This document shows positions 1 to 10,541 of a stretch of 64,000 nt of DNA, piece by piece. Source of the DNA: Polytrichum commune (Eukaryota; Streptophyta; Polytrichopsida; Polytrichales; Polytrichaceae); the NCBI GenBank assembly GCA_950295325.1, contig OX485807.1, positions 27,313,666-27,377,665 on the forward strand, written 5' to 3'. The translations under genes were made by a program, and so were the position numbers. Within the stretch, counting starts at the first letter, position 1. Each line of letters opens with the position of its first letter. A model generated the notes under the pieces. That model did no database searches, was not told the origin of the DNA, and saw nothing but the letters and a program-made list of their open reading frames with translations.

Positions 1-559
1 TGTAGTTGGTAGCAATTTTCAAAGAGATTACTTTCCAAAAAAATAAAATCTCTTAGTTTGTTTTTGTTGAACTTGGAATTAGAAAATTTCACACCCGATC
101 AAAGAAACCAATTTAAATGCATGTTGTTTTATTCTATTTTATTTGGATCTTGAAAACCCTTTATTTCTCTTTGTTACAAAATTTAGTAGTTAAGGGAAGT
201 AACAAGATTAGTCAAACTAATAGTTTTGGCTTTTCCTACCAAGGTATAACATTCGCACTTCTAGCTGCTCAAATGAAAAGATTAAGTAATTTTGATTCAT
301 CTTAATTCATTCCTAGTGTTGTTTCTAAAGGGGAAATGCTGCTAAAATGATATTGGAGATGGGGCAATGGTCCTTATGCCAAGCTTAACGGATGTAGTCT
401 AGAATTCACTCTCTACAACTTTCTCTTGCACGTCAACTCCAAATGAGGTTCTAAACCAAAATAACATAGCTTTGATCGAGATAGAAAGCCTTACGTCTTC
501 TGGACTCCAAAAAATTGGACTACGTGCTCAAAAGTTTGTTGCATGATGTGACCTACTAA
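1..559. other. no gene recognised
   Basis: AT-rich sequence with short chance open frames only. I see no conserved coding signal, RNA gene or clear repeat boundary before the LINE fragment that follows. Confidence 0.5.
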
Positions 560-800
560 TCAACACATACAAAATAACGGATGGAGAACCAATCCCCTCA
601 TTACCATCACAGCCAGGGCGAGAGGAGCCATACATGAACACTCCATCAAAAAACTCGCCAACCTAAACATCCCAAAATCAAATATTAAAACCCCCATGAA
701 AAATATACACCAAAACGTCATCAAATACCTCACATACCTAGTCCTAAACAAAAGAAAACTCGACAATAAACAAACATCCGTCCCCCCCCCCCCCCCATGA
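560..800 (+). pseudogene. 5'-truncated LINE 3' end (third copy of the family)
   Basis: Reading from about 575, the plus strand encodes a Gly-Trp followed by NPLITITARARGA and later a KRKLDN segment. These align with the C-terminus of ORF2 in LINE copy 1 (GW, DPLIVITAGARAA, KRRLENHQ). Only about the last 65 codons are left. A TGA lies just upstream in the same frame, and the frame runs into a run of 14 or more C at 781-796. This is the usual shape of a dead-on-arrival, 5'-truncated LINE insertion. I could not locate the end of its 3' UTR or a target-site duplication. Confidence 0.75.
781..796. repeat. poly-C tract
   Basis: Uninterrupted C homopolymer at the end of the LINE-derived reading frame. 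It corresponds to the proline-rich, C-rich end of ORF2 in copy 1. Confidence 0.9.
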
Positions 801-1512
801 ACCTGGGATAAGTATTATACTACCAAAGCTCACCTCCCAAAGGACACATAATGTCTTGATTGCATCACAGACAACCGTGATCAACATAAGGCTAACGGGC
901 TCACATTCCTGTCAATACTTGGATACGGGCGTTACTATTTCTTTTTTCTTACTTTTTCTTGATGATGTAGGTTGGATTGCCTAATAAACACATTGATTGA
1001 GGGAACCTCTACTTAAGATCATTAATGAAGAAAAATGATGTCCACTTTGATAATTGAATTGAAGAAGATGTTCACATGGACTTCAAACGGTATGAGAGAA
1101 TTGTGGTTTAGGCTTATTTGGTAACTTTTCTTATGAGGAGACCTATGTTCAATGAGTGGTGGTATGTGATTTGGTGTGGCTCCAAGGCATGGATGTAAAA
1201 AAGGCATGAGTCTACAAGAGATTGGATTGCATGCTCAAATATTATAACATCCTAACCTGAAAAGTCAACATAAACTTGAGGGCCTATACAACTATTTGAT
1301 GAGCACAAGAATTTTCACTTGGATAATGAATAAGATATTCCAGTGAGCTCCGTAATTAACGAGGAAAGCGACTATGGCCTCAATTTGGAGTTGCTCACCA
1401 TCTTGCACTAATTGCGTGTTTCATTTCCTAGAGGAAGTGGGCTAGTTGGAACAAGCACCCATTTAAGACCCCATCTACCTTGAGAAACCTGATGATGGGT
1501 CTAACGTATATG

Positions 1513-1704
1513 AGCATACCTCTCATTCATCCAACACAAAAAAAACCTCGAAATAGTATGCAACCCAGAAGTTACTTTTCTGAAGTCGACTTGACACCAG
1601 AATCAACTTTAAAGACCCCAAATTAATGCACTCGTGACCATTTAAGACGAATCTACAACAAACCGGCAGGAAGTCAAGTTTTTAATGTTGGATGGGTGAG
1701 ATAC
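1513..1704. mobile_element. MITE-like TIR element, family A, copy 1
   Basis: The left end CATACCTCTCATTCATCCAA is repeated in inverted form at the right end (TTGGATGGGTGAGATA). Two more copies lie at 1858-2070 and 19259-19480 with the same ends and similar interiors (a GGGTC/AAGACCC segment). Length is about 190 bp with no coding capacity, as expected for a non-autonomous DNA transposon. The superfamily is unknown. Confidence 0.6.
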
Positions 1705-1857
1705 TTCCCTCTCTCCCATCTCTCATTCCCTCAGTTCGTTTCCTGTCTTCTAATCAAACTCACACTAATCACATGTGCATAATGTATCCTAGGAGAAGTG
1801 GGCTGACCATGATAGAGTACCCATTGAAGAGAACAGAGCGAACTATCGTGTACGAAC

Positions 1858-2070
1858 GTACCTCTCATCCATCCAACATAAAAGACTTTGACCCCAACCT
1901 ATAAATTCTTCTCAAATGACCTTGCGTTCACTATATTTCGGGGTCTTTTAAGACCCGATCCCGGTGTCAAAAGTAACTTCCGGGATGGATGCATGCTAGC
2001 TATTGCAAGGCTTTATTTTTATTTTTATTTTTATTTTATGTGTGTGTTGGATGAATGAAAGGAGAGGTAG
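1858..2070. mobile_element. MITE-like TIR element, family A, copy 2
   Basis: Ends GTACCTCTCATCCATCCAAC and TTGGATGAATGAAAGGAGAGG are inverted copies of each other and match the family A copy just upstream. The interior holds the perfect palindrome GGGTCTTTTAAGACCC and a run of TTTTA units (about 2011-2037). No reading frame. Confidence 0.6.
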
Positions 2071-3799
2071 ACTATATAACTCCCTCCTCTCCCATTTAAG
2101 GCCCCGTCTCGGCATCATTTATTTAAGTTACTCTTTTTCATGGTTTCCGTGACTTTCAAACAAAAGGGCTGACCAGGCAGGTCAGAGACTGTCGTCATCC
2201 GGACGGGGCCGCCAGGTCAGCCTTATCTTCCACGTGGCGATCCGTGACTCACCTGCTTCGTCAGCAGGAGATGCACGCACCCGATCTCGGCCGTCCGTGG
2301 CTGGATCCGACGGTGGAGGGAGCCCCAGGAGTAAGGATCTTCAGGTCCAATAAGGAGGACCTTCCCCTTTGAACCCGGCCCATCAGAGGAGCCCCTTAAC
2401 ATATTCTATTCCGCCTCTGGAATCTTCTTCGTGCAATAGTGCAATGGCCCAAGATTTAGTAGGATCTACGTACCACGTAGATTTTAGAAAAGAGGCTTAT
2501 CACTAGGCTTGAAGGTCCCTTTCTATTTGATGAAATACTTGTAAGCTTGCTTGTGTATTTGGATAGCCCGAGTGGTGGTGATTATGTTATAGTAATCTAG
2601 GTGTTAATCAATTTTTTTTTCATGCTCTCCAACTTCTACCGATTAGATTTATAACACAATGAAACTTGTGTTGCATTGACAAGTCTATGATTAAGCATCG
2701 ATACAAATCGGGCTTTCCTTGATTTAGTTACGGTTATCCGAAATGCGTGAAGTTTGTTGCTTCTTTAACTAGTAGATTCTACATAGGTCACGCAGGTTGT
2801 GTTCATTAAAGTAATGGGTGTGGAGTTAGTTCCAAAAGATTTGAAGATTTACTCCCGATCTCTTTTTAAGGATGTGTGTTTATGGTCCTCACCTGACCAA
2901 ACACCAATGAGACACATGTGCCTGATGAAGAAAGTAGCCGATACACATCTGCTACCTTCATGGTTTTGGCACAAAATAATTTGATTTTCAAGTCAAATGC
3001 TACATGTCCATTTTGTAGTGGCTAGAACATGCTTAAGAAAGTTCATGAATCATCCAACTCCCCCTTTTTAAAGAAGAAAAAACAAAAAAATCAAGCATTT
3101 CAACATTCACAAAACACTAATCATTTGATCAGCTTGAATTTATGTAGGGTTTTGTATCCAATCGATTTGTCCTCAATCTACCTAGGTAAGCATTCTCTTG
3201 TTGATAGTGGGTAGATCGATTTGAAAGCAAGGAGTGGGGAATGCCATCCCGATGTCCATGCCTTCCAATAATACAAAGAAGATTAAAGCACATGAGCTTA
3301 CTTATATATTATGCAAGTGTTGGAGTTGCTAGCAAATTAGCTTGTGTTTTTATTGATGTGAAGTTGTTCGAGATGTTGTTCCCCAAAGTTTCACATAATA
3401 CTAGGAACGTACAACGAAAGTATAAATCATTAATTGGTACGAGTTTGTCCAAACTTAATCACAAGGTAAAAACTTGCAGATTCTATATGTTTCATAAAAG
3501 AATATAGAGGGATATATAGAGAATTCAAAATCCATTTTTTTGGGGTATCACCTCAAATGCCAAGAGACAATGATTGGTCTTTAAGAGTTTGTGCTAGTAA
3601 AATCAACCACACATCTTAGTATCAATCTTCAAACCCAATTAATTTGTAATTCATAGGCACAAATGTCACACGTCAAACTAGGAGGATGATATTGCCTAAA
3701 ATTTTCCAATAATTAATCAAGAGATTCCCAGGCTTGTGACAACAATTGTGGAGAAAATGACCAGTACTTATGTCAAGATCCTATATGCGCCTATCATAC
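2071..3799. other. no gene recognised
   Basis: A moderately GC-rich block (about 2160-2400) is followed by AT-rich sequence. Open frames are short, lack recognisable protein motifs and look like chance. I see no LTRs, RNA genes or clear repeat borders. Confidence 0.5.
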
Positions 3800-3818
3800 A
3801 AGAGAGAGAGAGAGAGAA
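3800..3818. repeat. (AG)n microsatellite abutting the LINE 3' end
   Basis: An AG dinucleotide run directly next to the terminal GAAACTTCG of LINE copy 1. In the element's sense it is a (TC)n tail after the conserved 3' terminus. It could be part of the insertion (a simple-repeat tail) or the target site. Confidence 0.8.
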
Positions 3819-4067
3819 GAAACTTCGATCCCTGGAGGGACCGACGTGAATGAAGTGTCTGTTCGTTCCACCCCTAAACCTATGTCCACGGGACATAGGA
3901 GTAGAAGTGAGGAACTACTTCCCCCTTTCGAGAGTAGACACTATAGTCACAAGTAACCAGTAACAAATAAAAGCTAGTAACCAATGTTGGTTACTGGCAC
4001 AAAAAGAGACTGTGCCCAAGGGATGGTTTAATATAGGGTTTGTTTTGTTTAGTTTGACCTAGGGGGT
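3819..4067 (-). other. LINE copy 1 3' UTR with structured tail
   Basis: It follows the ORF2 stop. The outer part matches the 3' terminus of copy 2: an ACTATAGTGTC stem arm, a TCGAAAGGG segment, a second arm pairing with the first, TTCACG, and a terminal CGAAGTTTC. A perfect hairpin (CCTATGTCC, ACG, GGACATAGG) lies at about 3880-3900. LINE reverse transcriptases commonly recognise such tails when priming, so this is the likely recognition element. Confidence 0.65.
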
Positions 4068-5664
4068 TTAGGGGGGGTCTTGTATTTGAGGTAGAGGTTG
4101 GTGATTTTCAAGTCTTCTTTTGTGAAGCAAGATGGACATGGCGTATTGTATCGCAATGGTATTAATGTTTTTGAAGGTATTTCGGATGGATGTCATGGGT
4201 ATTTTAAATTTGTCTTCCAGTAGTTTCATTGATGGGATGTGTGTTGCGGCTCTGGCGCCTGCTGTAATAACAATAAGCGGGTCGGTTTTCCAACCTAGGG
4301 CAGTAATGCTTTCTATCAGTGGTTGGTATTTGTTATTTTTGGCTTCTAGAGTTGCTGGTGAAAATCTATCATTACAATATGTGAATTCAATGAATTGTAT
4401 GGTAACTGTTTGGTCTACATTTGTGGGGGGTGTATTTTGGTATGGTAGTCCTTTAACGCAAAGAATGTCGGGTTTAAAACGGGAGTTGCAGTGGCATCTT
4501 TGGGTTCCACATGTGCAGGGTAATAACCAGTTAGGGACGGTGTTTTCTTGGGGGTTGTCATTAAAGGTGCCAACGTTCATAAGGGTGTAGCATTGGGATT
4601 TTTCAGATGAGATTAGTAATTTCCTTATTTCCCATACTGCTTTGTTATGTCTTTTTACGTGTAGAGAGTGAATATGTTGTTGCCTACATGTGAGTAGTAC
4701 ATGTAGCCATGTGTCAGGTTCGTATGAGTTACAGATGGGACAGGTGATGGTGGGGAATCTTTGTCTGCCAAAGAAGAGTTGTTTTCTGGCTTGGCCCATG
4801 TAAGTTCCTGTACGAAATTTGATAAGACACGACTTCTGTTTGTCCGTAATAGTAGGGTTATTCCAGAAATCGTTAGAAAGTTCCTTGTCAATGTGTTCAT
4901 TACCTATCCATTTCCAAATATTAGGGGCTTGTGTGGCCATGTTTTCTAAGTTGTTTTTTCTGTCATATTTTTTGATTTGTTTTTCTAGGAATCTGGCTGG
5001 GCCCTTGTCTGGCGTGTCTATCATGGAGGGCCATTTGTCTTTTTGATAGTAGTAAGGTGTGGCATGAGCGTGTTCGTGTGGGTGTATGGCATTTCTGTGG
5101 GTAAGGTCCAGTCCTTCTTTTGCTAATTTATCTGCTTGTTCGTTGCCGTCTATGTTGACATGTGCTCTAACTTTGTATAATGTGGTTGGTTGAGAGCGTT
5201 TTTGGAGTAATTTTACCATGGAGGCAAGTGTGACTTGGTCTGGGTGACTATTGTGTAGTGTAGGGTGTTTGATTTGTGTGTTTAATAGGTATAGGACATT
5301 GAGGCTGTCGGTGAATATATATGCGGGCTCATTTGGATATTGGTCGTTGATAATTCGCAATGTTTTATGTATAGCCATCATTTCTGCTCTGAGGATATTC
5401 TGGTGGCCATATAGTCTTTCGGCTATCCTCAGTCCTTTAGGGCTATATATACCATATCCTGCCATTTCTTTCCTCCATACTCCAGTAGAGATTAGTTTGG
5501 GTTCTTTGAATGAACCGTCGGTATAATAACTGAATTGTGGATGGTATTTCAATGGTAAGTTAGTTTGGTAGTCCGGTAGTTGAGGCATAGGTGATACATT
5601 GAGTATGGGGGTATCGGGGTAAGTTAATTTGGACCACTTTTTGTTAGGGTTGACAGGGGTATTC
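4068..5664 (-). CDS. LINE copy 1 ORF2, C-terminal part: RNase H, CCHC knuckle, restriction-like endonuclease
   Basis: Numbering is from Met at 5588; the frame is open from the C run near 5665. RNase H (about residues 18-165) shows YYTDGS (Asp24), RAEMMAI (Glu69), FTDSLN (Asp94) and HVNIDGNEQAD (His143, Asp152), so the DEDD set is complete. It should degrade the RNA strand during cDNA synthesis. A knuckle follows: Cys283, Cys286, His296, Cys301, then KRHN. Next come a Cys cluster at 358-367 and a PD-(D/E)XK-like pattern: KPD (372-374), Glu401 in FIEFTYC, and KNNKY (417-421). That order matches the R2-type restriction-like endonuclease that nicks target DNA. This segment has no internal stop. 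It is one base out of frame with the PCIF1-like part because a nine-C run appears to lack one C. Confidence 0.8.
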
Positions 5665-5673
5665 GGGGGGGGG

Positions 5674-6445
5674 TGTGCATGGCAATCTGTGTGTATAGTT
5701 GTGTTATTGAGAGGTTATTTGCAATATGGGTGAGTTGATTTAACTGTGCATGGGTGCCTATGTAGTTATTTTGGTGGTGTATGCAGAGTATTTGTAGTGT
5801 GGAGAGTTCTTTCCTAGGTATATTAAGTTCAGGTGGTATAGTAGGTTCTTCGTATGTGATTGTATCTGCTGCAAAGTGAGCGATAATATGTGTATCTGGG
5901 AAAGGGCCCGAGTATGGGTTGAAGTTTTGGTACCAATTTGTGTCAGGTGAGATGATTATTGTGATGTTGCTTGGGTCATCTTTGGCGGCAAGACGGGCCC
6001 AATGTGTAGCCTGTAGTAGGTCTGTAGCGTTGTTGGGGTGGGCAAAGCCTATTCCATTCCATTTGTGGTCGAAGGCTTTCCCTAATGATCCAAATATTTT
6101 ATCTCGTGCGAATGGAGAGTAAAATCTATTAAGTTGTGTAGGGCATGTGACTGGGCATGAGAAGTATGAATGGCTAACGTTGAATGATGTGATGAAAAAA
6201 TTTAATATTGGAGTTGGTAATGTGTATTGGGCTAGTTTTAGAGGGTCATTTTTTGGGATCCGGTACCTGTACCTTTGGTATAGCCATACTATTTCAGTTT
6301 CGAATGGTTGTGTAGGTGGTTCTAACCCATGTGGGATATTTTGCGCGAGTTGGTATTGTTTCCAGAGCCAATGTAGTCTTGTTTTGGGAATGGTAATGAG
6401 GTGCCGTCCCTTGTTTTCATATATGTGAGCAACATCAAAATGCGT
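5674..6445 (-). CDS. LINE copy 1 ORF2, PCIF1-like methyltransferase domain
   Basis: The minus-strand frame is open from just after the TAA at 6446-6448 to the C run near 5665. The core (about 6205-5845) has FSCPVTC, FYSPFARDKIFGS, GIGFAHPNN, HWARLAA, ITIIISPDTNW and IIAHFAADTITYEEP. The same order occurs in the catalytic part of PCIF1, the cap-specific N6-methyladenosine methyltransferase: FSSPLNC, CSAFPDTDGYFGS, an NPPF motif and FIVFIPEW. The catalytic NPPF position reads AHPN here, so activity is doubtful. Copy 2 keeps the same domain at about 58860-59205. It lies between RT and RNase H and may bind the cap or 5' end of the element's RNA, which is inference. There is no in-frame ATG at its start. 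Confidence 0.65.
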
Positions 6446-8178
6446 TTAGATAGTATTTGTGGAGGTTTCTATGTCACTTTCGGGGTTACACTCATGGATA
6501 GAGATATGTGCCATTGGGATAATTGTTGCGGGGGTGATATATCTCGCGTCTCGTTGTTGTTTTGTGTCAAAGTGAGCGTTTATTAAGTTTGAGTAGTGTT
6601 TATGTTGTTTTTCAGTATAGTATTGTGTTAGTAGTCCAGAGTTGTGTGCACATGTGTTAGCTTCGTACCAAGGGAACATGTCTCTTTGGGTTAGCCATTT
6701 ATTATAGGTGGTATGGTTGTTTATTATCCATTGGCATAGATATGATGTGTCTTTTTTCATTATGCCATTGGAGTTAGTGTATTGTCGTTTTTTATGGTCA
6801 AGGATGGTGTGAATAGGGAATTGCCTAGGGTTTTTAAGCACGTCTCTTGGTGGGGGCGGGTGACGTGGGTGGGCTGGGTTTGGGGGGTGTAGTGGCGGCT
6901 CAGGTTGTCTAGGGAGAATGTTATGATTTGTTATTATGTAGTTTTCTTTTAGGGTTCTGGGTAGGTAGTGATGTGGGCATGGTTGTTGGCATTGAGGGGG
7001 GCATTGGGGGTGACAGAATAGTTGTTGAGCAATGTTTAGTGCACTTTTGATTAGTTTGGTAGGGTTGGAATAATAATTTTTAAAATCATTTGGGCTCATT
7101 ATGTTACGGCCATTGGGTAGAGTGATTTGCCCTAGTTCAGTTATGTTGTGTAGTAGTAGTTTTTGTAGTAGTTCAAGGGATGTTTTATGATTCAGGCCGT
7201 GCAAGTTTCGCGCTTCTTTCATCCAATCATTTTCAAGTGGAGAGGTATTAAACATGAAGTTGTTTATTGTGCTCTTTAGGTGAACTCCTGCTTTTTTTTT
7301 GAGTAGGAATAGTGTTCTACTTATAGGTGATCGGACACAATGGTGATATTTAATACGCGGTATCTCTTCGGCGCCACCAAATGTTGCTAATATAAATTGA
7401 AGCAATCCAGTATAGATTTTTCCTAGTCTGCCTGTGTCATTGAGGGCATGTTGTAGTTGTTCTCCTATACATCGTAAATAAGCATTTTTAAGTGAGAAGG
7501 CCTCTATGCCGAATAAGTCATGAGGGAGTTGTGTAGTTATGTTTGACGTGAATTTTGGTAGTCCACATATTGTTTTGTGGAGGGCTATAATTTTTTTGTC
7601 CAGTTTTTTGATGGCAGGTAGGGAGTATGGTACCGCGTAGAAACTATATGCAATTCCGGCGCGTATAACTGTGTCCGCCATGTTGATTTTTTGTTTCATA
7701 GTGGCTGGACAGGCTGCGAGATCTTTGCATTGTTTTATAACTTTGGTGGTAGTGGTGTGTATTTGTGTTTTCCATTTTAGTAAGGGGGCAAGATTTATTC
7801 CTAAATATGTGTATGGTTCATTTTGACTCAAAACTGGTATAGGTTCGTTTCTGTAGTTTATATTACTCGATTGAATTTGGGTTTTAAAAGCTAGGGGGCT
7901 CATTTTGGATTTGTTTGGGCATCCTGTAATTGCACACTTGGGGATTCCAAAATCCATGCCAGCCCATTCACAGAATCTGTCGAGTTTGTTGAGTTGTATT
8001 TGTATTGATTTTAATTTATTTGCTATTGTTGCTAGGTCATCGGCGTACGCTGCTGAGGAGATTTTTACTTTGGATGTTCCGAATGTGTATCCATTATTTC
8101 CCTGTTGTAACCATCTTAGAAGGGGTTCTAAGAATATGATGAATAGGTATGGGCTTAGGCTGTCTCCTTGTATTGTTC
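6446..8178 (-). CDS. LINE copy 1 ORF2, reverse transcriptase palm/thumb part
   Basis: Continues the RT after a frameshift. It starts with GTIQGDSLSPYLF (motif B region, about 8178), then AAYADDL (motif C; catalytic Asp pair near 8040), MDFGIPKCA (motif D) and YLGINLAP (motif E), followed by a thumb and a long connecting region rich in His and Pro (about 7030-6830). The frame ends at TAA 6446-6448 after NPESDIETSTNTI. Copy 2 has a stop at almost the same place. The motifs for polymerisation are intact. Confidence 0.85.
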
Positions 8179-10541
8179 CCCCTTTGAATGGGGATAGGTT
8201 GTGTTTTGCCAAAGTGTTCTCCTATAAATGTGGTCGTAGATTGCGAATATATATTTCCAATGAGGTTTATGGCATCATCTGGGTATCCAAGGTCTTTCAT
8301 TATTGCTAGAAGTCTAGCATGGTCTATAGAACCAAAAGCATTTTTAAAGTCTATGTATAGAATGTATATGTCATGTTTTGTGAATCTTGCATCTTCCAGT
8401 GCAGCAATAAGTATTTGGAGTTGTCTAGAGGTTCCTCTTTCTGCTCTGAGTCCTTCTTGGCTGTCATATAGTATTTGATATGTTTCTCCGTAGGCCGAGA
8501 GGATGGATGTCAGAGTACTTGTATAAAATTTATATATAGTATTGGCTAAAGCAATGGGTCTATGGTTTGTGAGTTGTGATGGATTACCTTTCTTATAGAG
8601 TAGGACCGTTAGGCTTGTTTTCCATGATGCAGGGATTTGTTTTTGTTTATAGCAGTGTTTGAAGAATAGGAATAGTAGTCTGTGAAAGCGTGGTGGCATA
8701 TTTTTTAATATTGAATTAGGAATTTTATCTGGGTCAGGGGCTTTGTTGTTACCAAGGTTTTTTAGACATAGGTCATATGTTTCTGAATCGAAGTATGTAT
8801 GGAGTGGAATTTGGGGTTCTCCACGTCGGTCTATAGTAAGGCCGTCAAGGTCGTGCCACGGGTATTGTCGTACACTACACGTACAATGTTGTGAGTGAGT
8901 TGTTTGATGGGCACATGTAGGGACTGTGGGACGATTACTAGTGGATTGTTGTGTGTATATTTCTTTTGCTATATCTTCAAGGCTAGTTAGGATGTTGTTT
9001 TGTCTATCTATGATAGAGTCTAGGGGTGAGGTTTCGGAGTTTCTAAAGACTTTCCTATTTATTTTCTTAGGACTTTTTTCATATAGTATTTTATATTTTG
9101 ATATTGCTTTTTGTATGCATTCTTTAGTATATTTTGTGGTTATGTTTCTAGCTTGAGTCTTGGCGGTTTTTGCAATTGTTGCTATATCCTCTATCCATAC
9201 GTTTAGTGAGGTGTTTGTTGTGGGTGGGTTGGGAATTTGTATGTGTTGGTGGTTGTGTATTTCATTTAGTATTGGGTGTGTTTGCCAGTTCGGGTCATTT
9301 TTTGTAATGTATATAATTTTTCTAATTAAATGATATGTGGCTAGATGTTTCTTCCATGGTTTAGCCAATTTGCGCGGTAAGAAGCCACCTTGCTGAGCTG
9401 TTCGATCTGTAAGTTGTGGTATTGGAGTTGCACTACATGTTTCTTCTATGTTTTGTGAAATTTTTCTTATTATGTTGTCTAGTGTGTCGCATGCGTATTG
9501 CCATTGGGTGTTCGTGAGATGATCATGATTTTCAAGGAGGGTGTTTAAGTCGTGTATTTGTGTGTGGTTTTCTTCAAAGAATTCTATATTAAAATTTTCA
9601 AGGTTTTCAAGTGGTATCGGGTTTAGGATCCTATTTTGTGTAATGTTATTGGAGGGTATGGGTCTTGCTATTAGTGTGTTATGTGGTATGTGGAGGGTGA
9701 TTGGATAGTGGTATGAGTTTAGGTCCATATGGGTGTTTGTTGTAGAGGAATATGTGTTGTTGTATGGTGAATTGATGTAGAATCCATCGATTAAGCTGGT
9801 AGATGTATAGTTGTTACCACCTTGTCTTAAGAATGTGGTATTTGTTGGGATGTATTCAAGATTTAGGGATGCAGTGAAGGTTTTCCAGTGTATGTCTTCT
9901 TCTTGTGGTGGTGTAATAGAGCTGTCATTTTGTCTACCTATAAGTGCAATGTCGCGGTTGAAGTCTCCGCATAGGGTGTAGATATGATCGGGGTGTACAG
10001 TAATTTGATTAGTGATTGTAGTTTTTATGTTGGGGGTGAGGTGTAGGTCTTCTGTGTGTGTAGGCATATACATATGGATAATTAGCCATGGTTTTAATGG
10101 TTGGTTGTTTATTCGTATTATTTGAAGATATGGCGAAATACTAGCCGATGTGGGAATTTTGGTGATATTACCATGGAAGGCATATTTGTTGTTTATAAGA
10201 GTGAGCAACCCTCCCCTTCCTGGTGTATAAGGCATCCGTTGTTGAATGCATCTAGTGAGTGCATGTGTGTTGTTAAATACGAGTTTGTATTGTGGGAATA
10301 GATTTTGAATATATTTCGTGGATTTGGTTGCTGTGAGTTTAGTTTCTTGGATGGTAATGATTGTTGTATTTGTTTGTGTGTAGGTAATGAGGCTTTGTAG
10401 GTTAGGCAAGGTTGTATTAAGTGATGATGTATTCCAAGTTATTATATTTGTTTCATGATTAGTGTTGGTGTTTATTCTAGTTGTCTGAATGGGTATATTT
10501 AGAAGTGGGGGTGGGTGAGAATATTCGTTTAGTGGTTCAAA
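8179..10541 (-). CDS. LINE copy 1 ORF2, APE-type endonuclease and RT fingers
   Basis: The frame is open from the TGA at 10542 to about 8179. The endonuclease spans about 10470-9680: NIITWNTSS, IQETKL (metal-binding Glu), GRGGLL, HMYMP, CGDFNRD, SLIDGFYI and a final NSYHYP. The last motif is SDH in functional APE nucleases and in copy 2, so copy 1 has an Asp-to-Tyr change. RT follows: NNKAPDPDKIPN (about 8745), SWKTSLTVLLYKKG, NHRPIALANTIYK, SQEGLRAERGTSRQ and YIDFKNAFGSIDH (motif A Asp). The frame is lost in a GGGGG run just after IPIQRG, where copy 2 has one base fewer. A linker at about 9600-8900 carries no motif I know. Confidence 0.85.

Noticed and set aside
2160-2460. GC-rich block as a possible LTR or gene fragment
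   Set aside because: No second LTR copy, primer-binding site or coding motif was found in the window.
4132-8478. Long plus-strand frames opposite LINE copy 1
   Set aside because: They are shadows of the minus-strand ORF2 and show no motifs of their own.
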